From CAZTDD01 sp964612675 (GTDB lineage: Bacteria > Hinthialibacterota > Hinthialibacteria > Hinthialibacterales > JAKPRU01): a stretch of DNA of 46,879 nt. Below the pieces are notes generated by a model. It had not been told where the DNA came from, did no database searches, and saw only the letters and a program-made list of their open reading frames with translations. Below, piece by piece: positions 17,147-25,144 of this stretch; within the stretch, counting starts at the first letter, position 1, and every line of letters begins with the position of its first letter. Both the position numbers and the translations under genes were made by a program. The DNA lies in the NCBI GenBank assembly GCA_964612675.1, contig CAZTDD010000042.1:1-46879 (forward strand). Reading direction: 5' to 3'.

Positions 17147-18364
17147 TTATCGCATTCCCCAATCAAAAACACCTTCCGGCGTCCCAATGGCGTACAAATA
17201 ACCATCGTAGGAAGCCACAAGAACCGTGCCGTCCGCGCGCGGCACAGGCGAACCGGCAATATTGGTTTCCGTTTGAAACCGCCACCGCCCGTTGCCCTCT
17301 GAGTCGATTGCATAAAGAGCACCATCCCCGGCACCGATCAAGGTCGTCCCGTTTGCATCCACGGTAGCACTGCCGAGAATCACATATGCATCGGTTTGAA
17401 ACTCCCAGTTCAGCCCGCCATCTTCTGCGGCATACGAACAAACCCGGCCTCCCAGATCGCCAACGACAACCGAGCCATCCGGTGAAATCGCCGGAGTCGA
17501 GTAAATCGAATGGGGAACAATCTCACCCCAAATCGTCTCGCCGTCGTTCATATCAAAGCAGGCAATCGCACCCTGCTGATAACCCACGCCTGCTGCGTAA
17601 ATTCTCTGTCGGGCAAAATCGACAGCGGTAGAGGCAACAACCGGCCATCGGTCGGAATCCATCGGTGCGCGCGCCGTCCAAAGTTCCCTGCCTCCGCCAA
17701 GGGGATACGCATCCACTGCTAAGGCCGACTCCCGGCCCATGCTGCTTGCGTAAGGCACAAACACCATCGACTCGCCGTCCGTCGTAGCCGCAGATTTCAC
17801 ATACTGGCCGATGGTGTACCGGTTCTTTTGTTCCGCCCCGGCTTCTCCTTGCGGTGAGACAACATACATGTTCTCGTCCCATCCCCCGATCCAAATATCT
17901 CCGTTCGGGTCCACCAGGATGCCCGAGGTAAACCGACTTTCGTTGGAGGGACGATTCGTTCGAGATCGCCACTGCCAGAGCTCCTCACCCTCCGGTGAGA
18001 CGCAGTAAAGCGTTCCTCCTGTGTCGCCGACATGAACATTACCTTCGAGAGACAGTGCAGGCGTTCCGAAAATCGGGTCCTCTGTGGCGAATTCCCAGTT
18101 CTTCTCACCCCCGGATGATAAACTGAAAAGAGTGCCGGCAGTGCTCGCGACGTAAATCCTCCCGTCCTGCGCGACAATCGGAGATCCCGCGATCGAAGAA
18201 CCCGCGTCGAATTTCCACACCACCCCGCCTTCCTCCGGTGCGGTATACTCGGATTGCCCGGTTCGCTGCGAATCGCCTTGATAGGTCGGCCAGTCCTCAG
18301 CGGCAAACGCGAGTGAGCCGACACCAATTATCACGAAACTCAAAAGTAGAAATCGTCGAATCAT
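17147..18364 (-). CDS. Exported PQQ-like beta-propeller protein
   Basis: 405 residues from ATG 18364. GTG 18373 is rejected because it falls inside the ribosome site GAGGTGG that serves the ATG. A signal peptide (FLLLSFVIIGVGSLAFA) leads to DWPTYQGDSQRTG, the usual opening of PQQ-binding-like repeat proteins. At least seven blades follow, each with the A-x-D-G-x-x-Y pattern (VAQDGRIYVAS, ISPDGSVVVGD, VPRADGTVLVAS) and WKF/WEF strands. Most relatives of this type are BamB-like or outer-surface binding proteins rather than dehydrogenases, and no dehydrogenase residues are evident. Its ribosome site overlaps the stop codon of the DUF362 gene, so the two are translationally coupled. Confidence 0.88.
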   Translation of the reverse strand: MIRRFLLLSFVIIGVGSLAFAAEDWPTYQGDSQRTGQSEYTAPEEGGVVWKFDAGSSIAGSPIVAQDGRIYVASTAGTLFSLSSGGEKNWEFATEDPIFGTPALSLEGNVHVGDTGGTLYCVSPEGEELWQWRSRTNRPSNESRFTSGILVDPNGDIWIGGWDENMYVVSPQGEAGAEQKNRYTIGQYVKSAATTDGESMVFVPYASSMGRESALAVDAYPLGGGRELWTARAPMDSDRWPVVASTAVDFARQRIYAAGVGYQQGAIACFDMNDGETIWGEIVPHSIYSTPAISPDGSVVVGDLGGRVCSYAAEDGGLNWEFQTDAYVILGSATVDANGTTLIGAGDGALYAIDSEGNGRWRFQTETNIAGSPVPRADGTVLVASYDGYLYAIGTPEGVFDWGMR

Positions 18365-18374
18365 TTTTGCCACC

Positions 18375-19529
18375 TCACTTCTTCGCGCCGGGAAGATACG
18401 CGTAATTCGCGTCCCGGATGCTCATACCAAGAACGTCGATATCTTCGAGCCGGTTTGTGCCGAGTCCCTTCTCGGCCGCCAGCTGAAATGTGTTGTCGCC
18501 GTTCGGAAAATGTTCTTCGCCGCGTCGCGCGGTGGGGTCGCATCCCATGACGGCAGCCACAACGCTATCGAGACAAACCGCGTTACGTCCTACAGCGAGA
18601 AGGTTCGGCGAGACAATGTTCAACTGCTGCCCGTTCCATGATCCTTCTCCACCGGACATCGAGACAATGCCGTCAATGATTCCCAGATCCACCGGACGAG
18701 AGGCGTTCAGGTCAACAATGATTCGCGGAATTCGAAAGCCTGCGTCACTCGACGATCCCGGTGCGATCTCGCCTTCCGTCGCCGGAGACGCCCCGTTGTG
18801 AAACACTCGACCCCGAACCCCGGTCGCATTCTCGCTGCCTGCATCGCTTCCATAAAAGGAATTCGGTGCAATCCCGAACAGATTTTTCATCGCAAGCGTG
18901 ATCCCCGCGATGTCATGGTTTTTCATCTTTGCGAGTGAAATAAAGAAGTCGCAATCGTACCGGTAATTAAAACCAAACTCGTAATAGACGTACCCATCGG
19001 GAACCGACAATCGCACATACTTCGAACCCGTGCCGAGATTTCGTGTGTTCTCGAAGGTCACGTTACCCAGTTCGGACTCCCACAGGGGTAGGTCGTATCC
19101 GCCATCCATGAATGCTGTGGGTGTGGGATGCCTCGTCGGCAGACTCTCACAAATCACGAGCCGTTTCGCGCCCATCTTGTTGAGGATTTTGCACGTCGCC
19201 ATGGTCACCATCGGGTGGGTGTAATACGAAAGGTAGTTCACCACGCCGTGGGTAGGCCCGCTGCGATACGAGGTCAAGTTCACCTTAATCGCGACGGTTT
19301 TGCCGCGGACCTCATTCGAAAAATCGCCGATCAAGTCAAATAGACGCTCGAGTTCCGCCATGATCTGGGGCACGTCATATCGGCGGCAGCGACCCAGCGC
19401 AACAGGCGCGGTCGGAAGTGGCGCGGCTCCCGCCTCACGAATCCAGGGCCCCAGAGCCATACCGGCAGCCGCCGTCCCCGTCGCGCGTAGAAACGTGCGC
19501 CGGTCGGTTCGATCCTTATGCATACACAT
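18375..19529 (-). CDS. Tat-exported DUF362 domain protein
   Basis: 384 residues from ATG 19529, which has AAAGGAATC before it; the longer frame is rejected. A Tat signal (DRTDRRTFLRATGTAAAG, Arg10-Arg11) precedes the DUF362 domain: VAIKVNLTS, YYTHPMVTMATCKILNKMGA, then FISLAKMKNHDIAGITLAMK, which is the diagnostic DUF362 block. The C-terminal NLLAVGRNAVCLDSVVAAVMG block follows. DUF362 proteins are often linked to iron-sulfur chemistry, but no ferredoxin cysteines are visible here. The function is unknown. It is the first gene of a coupled pair with the beta-propeller. Confidence 0.88.
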   Translation of the reverse strand: MCMHKDRTDRRTFLRATGTAAAGMALGPWIREAGAAPLPTAPVALGRCRRYDVPQIMAELERLFDLIGDFSNEVRGKTVAIKVNLTSYRSGPTHGVVNYLSYYTHPMVTMATCKILNKMGAKRLVICESLPTRHPTPTAFMDGGYDLPLWESELGNVTFENTRNLGTGSKYVRLSVPDGYVYYEFGFNYRYDCDFFISLAKMKNHDIAGITLAMKNLFGIAPNSFYGSDAGSENATGVRGRVFHNGASPATEGEIAPGSSSDAGFRIPRIIVDLNASRPVDLGIIDGIVSMSGGEGSWNGQQLNIVSPNLLAVGRNAVCLDSVVAAVMGCDPTARRGEEHFPNGDNTFQLAAEKGLGTNRLEDIDVLGMSIRDANYAYLPGAKK

Positions 19530-19794
19530 ATCGATTCCTTTCGTTGGGAATGAAACTGAGGAATGTGGGGTGTCGGGGAAAGGAAGACGTAACCGCATCC
19601 GCCCGGGAGTACAGCCCACAACACCTGAACTCAGTGTCTCAATAAGTATTCCGATATTTGAACGATATCGTGCGCCGTCCGAAGGGTCAACGGAATTGAC
19701 TCGCATCCGACTCCCTGGAGCGAGACACAGGTCATTGTATCATCAATTCCATCGTCGGATGACGACATCCCAAATAGCGTGTAAAGACGGAAAA

Positions 19795-20823
19795 ATGACG
19801 GTAATTCTCGAAGTAGTGGTTGTGCTTTGTGTGACGTCATCGGCGGACGTCTCATTCCTCCCCGACAGCGCTTCTCCCGAGTTCTCGGCGGACACCGGCA
19901 TGCACATGCTGTCCGAAATGGTTTCGTCGGTTACCGAGTTTGAAGAGGGCGACTGTGAACTCCTCGTCAAGAACCTTCTTGCAACACGGGACGTAACCCT
20001 CTCTGCAGCACGCGACTGGCTCGAGGCCTTTGCCGAACGTCCTGAGAAAGAACGCTACCCATGGCGCGAACATGCCGCCGCGATGCTGATCGCACTCGGC
20101 AAATCGGGTGAAGAGGACGTGCCTCAATTTCTGATCGAATTCATGAAAGAACCCGCCGCGGCCGACTATGCGACGTTTCCCGATTTCGCACGGATGGAAA
20201 CCCGCGCGAGGCTGCGCGATTACGCCGCTTACGCATACATGCCCTACGACCGCAAGGGCGCGGCCAAGCTCGCCATGGAATTCATCGACCGCGACCCGTT
20301 CGCGTCACGCCTCTGCGCCTTGATTCTCGATCGCCACTGGAGCGATCGCGCCTCGCGTGCTGTCTTGAATCTGGCCGGAAAAGCCAGCTGGACTGAAACA
20401 ATCGCAACGGCTCTCCGGGTACTTCAGCAAAACGATCCAAGCATGTACATCACCGCGTTGGATTTGTTCCGTAAGGAGTTGTTGGCCCCATCGCCCGACT
20501 TCGAGACCGCAATTGAGCGGTTTCGCTACGTCGTCCGTCGTAAGCGCCTGCCGGAAGCGTTCGCCATTTTGCGAGAAAAAGCGATGGTCAAAACATTATT
20601 GGAAATCCTCGCCCCGGAGGATCGCGGAGTCAAAGGAGAAAGCCCGCTGCTTCCTGAGGACGGCGACATTGAAGAACCCTACAGCCGCTCAGTGACCGAG
20701 CGATCGATTGTCGCAATCCAGGACATATTGCGAGTCGATTTCGGCTATGCCGACGATCAATCCGACGAAGCCCGCCGCGCGGTCATCGACCGCATCAAAA
20801 CCTGGGTCGCGAGGAATATGTAA
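19795..20823 (+). CDS. Exported helical-repeat (HEAT-like) protein
   Basis: 342 residues from ATG 19795. A weak signal peptide (TVILEVVVVLCVTSSA) precedes an all-helical region with short repeating helix pairs (DWLEAFAERPEKERYPWREH, DYAAYAYMPYDRKGAAKLAM, IATALRVLQQNDPSMYITAL) that suggest HEAT/ARM-like packing. The frame is open upstream to 19300, but that part is antisense to the DUF362 gene. It is divergent from DUF362. There is no enzymatic motif; a protein-interaction scaffold is the best guess. Confidence 0.6.
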   Translation: MTVILEVVVVLCVTSSADVSFLPDSASPEFSADTGMHMLSEMVSSVTEFEEGDCELLVKNLLATRDVTLSAARDWLEAFAERPEKERYPWREHAAAMLIALGKSGEEDVPQFLIEFMKEPAAADYATFPDFARMETRARLRDYAAYAYMPYDRKGAAKLAMEFIDRDPFASRLCALILDRHWSDRASRAVLNLAGKASWTETIATALRVLQQNDPSMYITALDLFRKELLAPSPDFETAIERFRYVVRRKRLPEAFAILREKAMVKTLLEILAPEDRGVKGESPLLPEDGDIEEPYSRSVTERSIVAIQDILRVDFGYADDQSDEARRAVIDRIKTWVARNM

Positions 20824-20897
20824 GGTATCGTCCGTAGAGTTTTGGAGTGCGCCATCCCGACGCCGCTTTGGATGGAGTGCAAGCCTCACGGTACCTC

Positions 20898-21041
20898 CAA
20901 TGTCATTAAGTTAAGAAGATGACGGACCTTTCGCGGGAGGGCGAACCTCCCGGTGAGCCGCGCACAGGAAGGGAACCCCGGCTCAGCAGGAGCTTCGCCC
21001 TCCCAGCGTCCCGTTGCAAAGGGCTTAACTAAATGACATTG
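20898..21041. repeat. Family A miniature palindromic element, copy 2
   Basis: Ends CAATGTCATTAAGTTAAG and CTTAACTAAATGACATTG, with the same palindromic core as copy 1. It is bordered by a perfect 11-bp direct repeat CACGGTACCTC (20887-20897 and 21042-21052), the clearest target-site duplication in the window. It fills most of the 300-bp space between two genes. Confidence 0.85.
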
Positions 21042-21127
21042 CACGGTACCTCCCCCCTCACTTCCCGGAACAATACAGCCCCCTACCCTACCCCATCGGA
21101 ATCGAAACCAAGAATAATAGAACAACC

Positions 21128-21889
21128 ATGCCGGATTCATCGCAAAACAACTGGAAACACTTTTACCGGGAGCAGTATGCCGAGGATTGGCAGGGCTTCG
21201 CCGAAACACTCGCCGAACAGCCCTATCACCTGCGCTACCAACAGGCTCTCCTTGACCGGGTGCGCCAAACCAAACCGGCAAAACTCCTCGAGGTCGGTGT
21301 CGGACGAGGCGATCTGCTTGTCCAATTCGCAAAAGACCCCATCGAGCTTTTCGGCTGCGATATCTCCGCCGGGAACCTGATCGCCGCCGGACAACGTTTC
21401 GAGGAGGTCAACGTTCCGGTGGAACTCTCTCACGCCGACGCGGAACAGCTCCCGTTCGCAGACGGCTCATTCGACACGGTCTATTCCCTGTCGGTACTGT
21501 GGTATCTGCCCAATCCCTCTCGCGCCGCTGCCGAGATGTGCAGAGTGACTCGCCCGGGCGGAACGATCATTTTCGATATGCTCAACGCGTTTCATATCAC
21601 GTCGGCGTCCTATCACCTATCGCGAATCGTCGCACGACGGTTGGGAAAAGAACGCGGGCGCACACGTCTCGCCGGTCCGCAGCAAGTGCACATGTGGCTG
21701 GAACCCTACTGTAACCGTATAGACATTCTTGGTAACTATATTCTGCTTCCCGTAGGTCTCCCGTTGCTCGGAGAAAAGGCGAATTTTTTCCGTTTTGTAC
21801 CCAACTGGACGACAACAATGACGCGAAATCCTTTGTTGCGTTCTTTAACTCACAAATTGCTCGCGGTTGGAATCCGCGCCCCCTTCTGA
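21128..21889 (+). CDS. Class I SAM-dependent methyltransferase
   Basis: 253 residues. Motif I is LLEVGVGRGDLLVQF (SAM-binding glycine loop), motif II acid is in FGCDISAGNL, and later family blocks are DAEQLPFADGSFDTVYSLSV and EMCRVTRPGGTIIFDML, the Methyltransf_11 pattern. The C-terminal lid (ARRLGKERGRTRLAGPQQV) is basic. The substrate is unknown. The upstream part of the gene has no clear ribosome site. A truncated ORF begins 9 bp after the stop. Confidence 0.85.
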   Translation: MPDSSQNNWKHFYREQYAEDWQGFAETLAEQPYHLRYQQALLDRVRQTKPAKLLEVGVGRGDLLVQFAKDPIELFGCDISAGNLIAAGQRFEEVNVPVELSHADAEQLPFADGSFDTVYSLSVLWYLPNPSRAAAEMCRVTRPGGTIIFDMLNAFHITSASYHLSRIVARRLGKERGRTRLAGPQQVHMWLEPYCNRIDILGNYILLPVGLPLLGEKANFFRFVPNWTTTMTRNPLLRSLTHKLLAVGIRAPF

Positions 21890-21898
21890 GGTAATATC

Positions 21899-22090
21899 AT
21901 GCGAAATCTATTTCTCGTTCCGATAATCGCGTTTGGTCTTTCAACGGCTCATGGCGGAGCTGATGGCGGGGGAAGGTGGCTGATATTACTTGATTCCAGG
22001 AAACAATACTGCATGTCGAGTTTTAGCTTCCTGAATTGTCCTGTTTCGCCGACTTGTCTCGCTGGAGGTCGCGCAGTTTCTCTTCCTTGA
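21899..22090 (+). pseudogene. Truncated gene start with signal peptide
   Basis: ATG 21899 has GAGG upstream and encodes a good signal peptide (MRNLFLVPIIAFGLSTAHGG). After about 40 codons the frame enters sequence antisense to the cyclase-like gene (from 22023) and stops at 22090. This looks like the 5' remnant of an exported-protein gene, formerly in an operon with the methyltransferase, cut off by arrival of the neighbouring cassette. Confidence 0.45.
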
Positions 22091-23123
22091 ATTGCTTGGA
22101 GGAATCCGGTAGATCGCCTCTCGTCTCTTCTTCTTCCGGTGTGGCTCCTTCTTCGGCAGGGGTATAGGATTCCCTCTCTTCTTCCTTTTGCAATCGCTCC
22201 TCCAAAACTCGTAATTGATCTTTGTGATCATCTGGAGGACAATCCAGTATCTCATCGCCAATGATATACGGCCTGCTGATGATGTTCGTTGGGCTATCAA
22301 GATACGACTCTGCATAGGCCTTTACTTGAGCAAAATCGCAGGGCCTGTCTCCGCGTACGGCTTTCTCTCGTCGTGTTAGTTCATCCCGCTTCATCATATC
22401 CAACCAGAAGAGCGGATACGGACTTGCTCGCACCACGCCCTCCAGATTCACTCCTCCGTCATAGTAAAGATCGTGCTTTCCCTCGAGGAGGGAGCAATAA
22501 TGCTCCTCCTTGCCTGCGAGGAGTAGGAATAGAAGATCGATAGAAAGGACAGCCTTACGGCGAGTCGCAAAATCGGCCAATCGAAAGCCTATATCAATGT
22601 ATGGACCGATGTAATCTCGCCCGTCGTTTGGGTTTGCATCCGCATCGGAGTAAACCTCTCTTGGAGTCTGTGGTTCGGAAGGATCAAACGCGATCTCGGC
22701 GTTGTTGATCGGGAATCCCGCCAGCCAGGCAGCCGCTTTCAAAGACAGCCCGGAATCGTGTTGTTGAAGATCACCGCGGTGTTCCCCAACGGCATCGAGG
22801 AAGGAGTCCACGCAAGCCACGGCCTGGAGATGGTTAGTCAGTTTCTTCGTAAACAGTAGTTCGTCTCCGACAGCCTTCCACAAGCGGGGGGGGTCCCCTT
22901 CGTCGAATGACGCGTCTCTCTTCGAGACGTTCTTCCAATTCCTCTGAAACAGAGCGGGGAAGTTCAGATAGAATTCCTTCATCATGGCGACCCAGCCACG
23001 ATCTATATTATCGTCTCTGGCATCATGGTCGCGCGCCAGCCGTCTCTGTTTGAAGGATGTGGAACCGACGATGTCTACGCTGAGAAAAAGTCTAAGGCGT
23101 GATTCTACAAGTGGTTTGGACAT
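22023..23123 (-). CDS. Class III nucleotidyl cyclase-like protein
   Basis: 366 residues from ATG 23123 (GTG 23144 is also in frame). The N-terminus RLFLSVDIVGSTSFKQ matches the first metal-binding segment of class III adenylate/guanylate cyclases (Asp17). LWKAVGDELLF matches the second (Lys83, Asp87). YIGPYIDIGFRLADFA (171-186) matches the block holding the transition-state Asn/Arg pair, with Asp177 in the Asn position and Arg181 kept. A long insert separates the blocks, and the last about 55 residues are Glu/Lys-rich and probably disordered. There is no membrane or sensor domain. It starts 30 bp after the ImmA/IrrE gene. The product could be a cyclic nucleotide; the Asn change makes the chemistry uncertain. 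Confidence 0.65.
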   Translation of the reverse strand: MSKPLVESRLRLFLSVDIVGSTSFKQRRLARDHDARDDNIDRGWVAMMKEFYLNFPALFQRNWKNVSKRDASFDEGDPPRLWKAVGDELLFTKKLTNHLQAVACVDSFLDAVGEHRGDLQQHDSGLSLKAAAWLAGFPINNAEIAFDPSEPQTPREVYSDADANPNDGRDYIGPYIDIGFRLADFATRRKAVLSIDLLFLLLAGKEEHYCSLLEGKHDLYYDGGVNLEGVVRASPYPLFWLDMMKRDELTRREKAVRGDRPCDFAQVKAYAESYLDSPTNIISRPYIIGDEILDCPPDDHKDQLRVLEERLQKEEERESYTPAEEGATPEEEETRGDLPDSSKQFKEEKLRDLQRDKSAKQDNSGS

Positions 23124-23153
23124 TTCCCGCTTCCATTCGCGCACTTGAACTTG

Positions 23154-23684
23154 TCATTGTGCCAAGGCACGCCTACGTATCTGGGCAGCATCCACAGAAA
23201 CATCGAAACGTCTGGCTATTGCCTCTATGTCTCCACCGAATTCTTCGATCGCGGGCTCAAATTCTTCCTTCGGCATGAGAAGACCCGCCGCAAACCAATT
23301 GGCCTCCCACTCAACTCTTTTTCCGGTTCCGTAACGCTGAACAAACATTCGGGATTCGCCGGTCTTTTCTTTGACGAGAGGATAATGCAGAAAATAATGT
23401 CCGAGCTCGTGTGCAATGGTGAAGCGATTCCTGACGGGCGGCGTGTCCAACGATAGATAAATGTCGAAATCTCCATCTCCATTCACTTGCATGGCGCCTG
23501 TCCGTTCCACGTTAGTACTCGATAGATCAACGTAGCGCAGGCGCCCACCAAGCCTTTCGACGAACGGTTTCAGAGGAGATCCAGGAACTATGCCTGCTCT
23601 CTCCGCAATGTCGGCGGCAAATGACTCAATCGCTTCCCGAGTCGCGTTACACGGTAATGGCTCCGGTCCTACTCTCGTGGCCAT
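23154..23684 (-). CDS. ImmA/IrrE family zinc metallopeptidase
   Basis: 176 residues, close to the family's domain size, without an HTH. The zinc motif is RFTIAHELGHYFLH (His92, Glu93, His96) with the downstream acid in VEWEANWFAAGLLMP, the standard E-x-x-A-x-x-FA-x-x-LLMP block. ATG 23684 has AAGGAG before it. ImmA/IrrE enzymes cleave repressors to trigger phage, ICE or stress responses. Here the gene is first in a two-gene unit with a cyclase-like protein, so it may activate or be activated by nucleotide signalling. Confidence 0.9.
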   Translation of the reverse strand: MATRVGPEPLPCNATREAIESFAADIAERAGIVPGSPLKPFVERLGGRLRYVDLSSTNVERTGAMQVNGDGDFDIYLSLDTPPVRNRFTIAHELGHYFLHYPLVKEKTGESRMFVQRYGTGKRVEWEANWFAAGLLMPKEEFEPAIEEFGGDIEAIARRFDVSVDAAQIRRRALAQ

Positions 23685-23847
23685 CTCTGGCTCCTTCCGC
23701 CTATTTCGGCAAAAATAAAATCAATCCGGTAGTCGTTCTACTTGTTCCGAGCATGATACACAACATTTTCCTATTCCCTGAGGCTCAGGCGCAAGGCTGT
23801 CTCAACCCCTCTGCAGCCTTCAACGTCATGAATTGACTTTCAATGGC

Positions 23848-23856
23848 ATTATACCA
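23848..23856 (-). promoter_or_regulatory. Extended -10 promoter candidate for the ImmA/cyclase unit
   Basis: On the minus strand the sequence reads TGGTATAAT, an extended -10 with a perfect TATAAT. No good -35 lies at 17 nt, which extended -10 promoters tolerate. It is about 165 bp upstream of ATG 23684; the space between holds nothing else I recognise. Confidence 0.45.
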
Positions 23857-23889
23857 TCTGTAATACACAGCCGTCCGAAAAGTCAACAA

Positions 23890-24083
23890 CATTATTTTCA
23901 ACTTTATTTTCAACATTTGTTTGACGACCATTCACGAGACGCATGTCATATCATTTCACCAGCTTGCCGGAACACACCCATACCGTCGGTGAGTCGTCTT
24001 CCAGACAATGGAGCATGGTTACATCTTCCCACTTGCCTCATAAAACATGAGAAATGCAGGTTTTGAGGGAATGCGCATGGGAG
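23890..24083 (-). pseudogene. Decayed C-terminal fragment of a fucose-isomerase-like gene
   Basis: The minus-strand translation aligns with residues about 395-455 of the intact protein encoded at 28071-29522. WEDVTMLHCLEDDSPTV corresponds to GEDVTMAHCVEGDPPTM, VCSGKLVK to VYSGEVVK, and YDMRLVNGRQTNVE to YDMPPVGGCRTNVE. Two positions that are Trp in the intact gene (in QVLWREG and VKWYDM) are TGA here. The match fades beyond both ends, and no start or stop of a gene remains. It is a relic of a paralogue. Confidence 0.75.
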
Positions 24084-24142
24084 TTCTTCATTCAGTGTCG
24101 GCAAGCGCTTCCGCCAGGACCTCTTCCAGCGGGGGTATATTC

Positions 24143-24519
24143 CAATGTCGTTAAGTTAAACCCTTTGCAACGACACGCTGGGGCGAAGCTCCTGCTGAGC
24201 CGGGGTCCCTTCCTTTGCTGGGAGGGCGAAGCTCCTGCTGAGCCGGGGGTCCCTTCCTTTGCTGGGAGGGCGAAGCTCCTGCTGAGCCGGGGGTCCCTTC
24301 NNNNNNNNNNNNNNNNNNNNNNNNNNNNNNNNNNNNNNNNNNNNNNNNNNNNNNNNNNNNNNNNNNNNNNNNNNNNNNNNNNNNNNNNNNNNNNNNNNNN
24401 CCTTCCTTTGCTGGGAGGGCGAAGCTCCTGCTGAGCCGGGGGTCCCTTCCTTTGCGCGGCTCACCGGGAGGTTCGCCCTCCCGCGAAACGCCCGTCATCT
24501 CCTTAACCTAATGACACTG
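24143..24519. repeat. Family A element, copy 3, with internally expanded 44-bp tandem array
   Basis: The left end CAATGTCGTTAAGTTAAA and right end CCTTAACCTAATGACACTG are diverged family A termini. Inside, one arm is repeated in tandem: units of 44 bp begin at 24218 and 24262 and again at 24411 (CTGGGAGGGCGAAGCTCCTG start), with a diverged unit near 24173. The opposite arm (CTCACCGGGAGGTTCGCCC) appears once, at 24459-24485. An N run interrupts the array. Flanks show no clear duplication. Confidence 0.75.
24301..24400. other. Assembly gap (100 N)
   Basis: Exactly 100 N inside the 44-bp tandem array. This is most likely a fixed-size placeholder, so the real length and repeat number are unknown. 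Confidence 0.95.
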
Positions 24520-24621
24520 GGGAGTCTTCTCGCCGAAGTCCGCAAGATCTGTCCAATCCGTCCGCTTTGTCCGATCCCCACTGTATCCCCCACCCACCTG
24601 CAAAATTTCTGCATCTTTCAC

Positions 24622-24718
24622 TTGACAGTGTCCGCAAGGCAGTGCTATGGTTGTTTCTGCAGAAAAACTACAGATGAGATGCCCTTCTTTTTTGGCCGTT
24701 TTCTGCAGGTTTTCTGCA
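24622..24718 (+). promoter_or_regulatory. BlaI promoter with TTTCTGCA operator sites
   Basis: -35 TTGACA (24622-24627), an 18-nt spacer and an extended -10 TGCTATGGT (24643-24651). It overlaps or is followed by the palindrome TTTCTGCAGAAA (24654-24665) and two direct TTTTCTGCA copies (24699-24707, 24710-24718). Another half-site TTTCTGCA lies upstream near 24606. BlaI/MecI repressors bind short dyads at their own promoters, so this is the likely autoregulatory operator. Confidence 0.6.
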
Positions 24719-24745
24719 AATCCGCCACCACTGTGAGAGGCAAAA

Positions 24746-25144
24746 ATGGCAGCATTCAACCCCAACGAACTGGAAATCATGAAAGCCCTCTGGGAACACG
24801 GCTCCCTCAAACCCTCCGAAATCCAGAAACATCTGTCCCAGCCCATCAAAAACTCCGCCCTGCGATGGCAATTGGGCGCTATGATGGAGAAAGGATATGT
24901 TACCCGACGGAAAATCGGAAAAGCGTTCTTCTACAGCGCAAAAACACCGAAACAGAGCGCACTCAAAAGAGCGACCGATCGTCTCGCCGATGTGTTCTGC
25001 GGCGGCTCCGCTGTCGCGCTGATCGGTCAATTGATCGAGTCGCAGGACAACCTGTCAGAGCACGATATCAACGAACTACGGCGAATCGCCGCCCAAAGGA
25101 CCTCTTCGGAGAAACCGCCTGGCAACGAGGGAGGCCGATCATGA
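24746..25144 (+). CDS. BlaI/MecI family transcriptional repressor
   Basis: 132 residues. Winged-helix N-terminus: LNPNELEIMKAL-like NPNELEIMKALWEHGSL, KPSEIQKHL, then SALRWQLGAMMEKGYVTRR and AFFYSAKT, the family pattern. The C-terminal dimerisation part contains DVFCGGSAVALIGQLIE. GAGAGG precedes the ATG. Its stop overlaps the M56 peptidase start (ATGA). In the classical system the membrane peptidase senses a signal and the repressor is then inactivated by proteolysis. Repeated TTTCTGCA sites in its promoter fit autoregulation. Confidence 0.93.
   Translation: MAAFNPNELEIMKALWEHGSLKPSEIQKHLSQPIKNSALRWQLGAMMEKGYVTRRKIGKAFFYSAKTPKQSALKRATDRLADVFCGGSAVALIGQLIESQDNLSEHDINELRRIAAQRTSSEKPPGNEGGRS

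Noticed and set aside
22023..23684. Complete Pycsar system
   Set aside because: No TM or TIR effector gene accompanies the cyclase-like gene; only a peptidase does, so the name is not applied.
23890..24083. Use of TGA as Trp in this genome
   Set aside because: The two TGA codons occur only in a fragment with no start or end; intact genes use TGA as a normal stop.
24151..24498. Pro/Glu/Ala-rich ORFs in the repeat array
   Set aside because: They arise from translating the palindromic repeat and contain the assembly gap.
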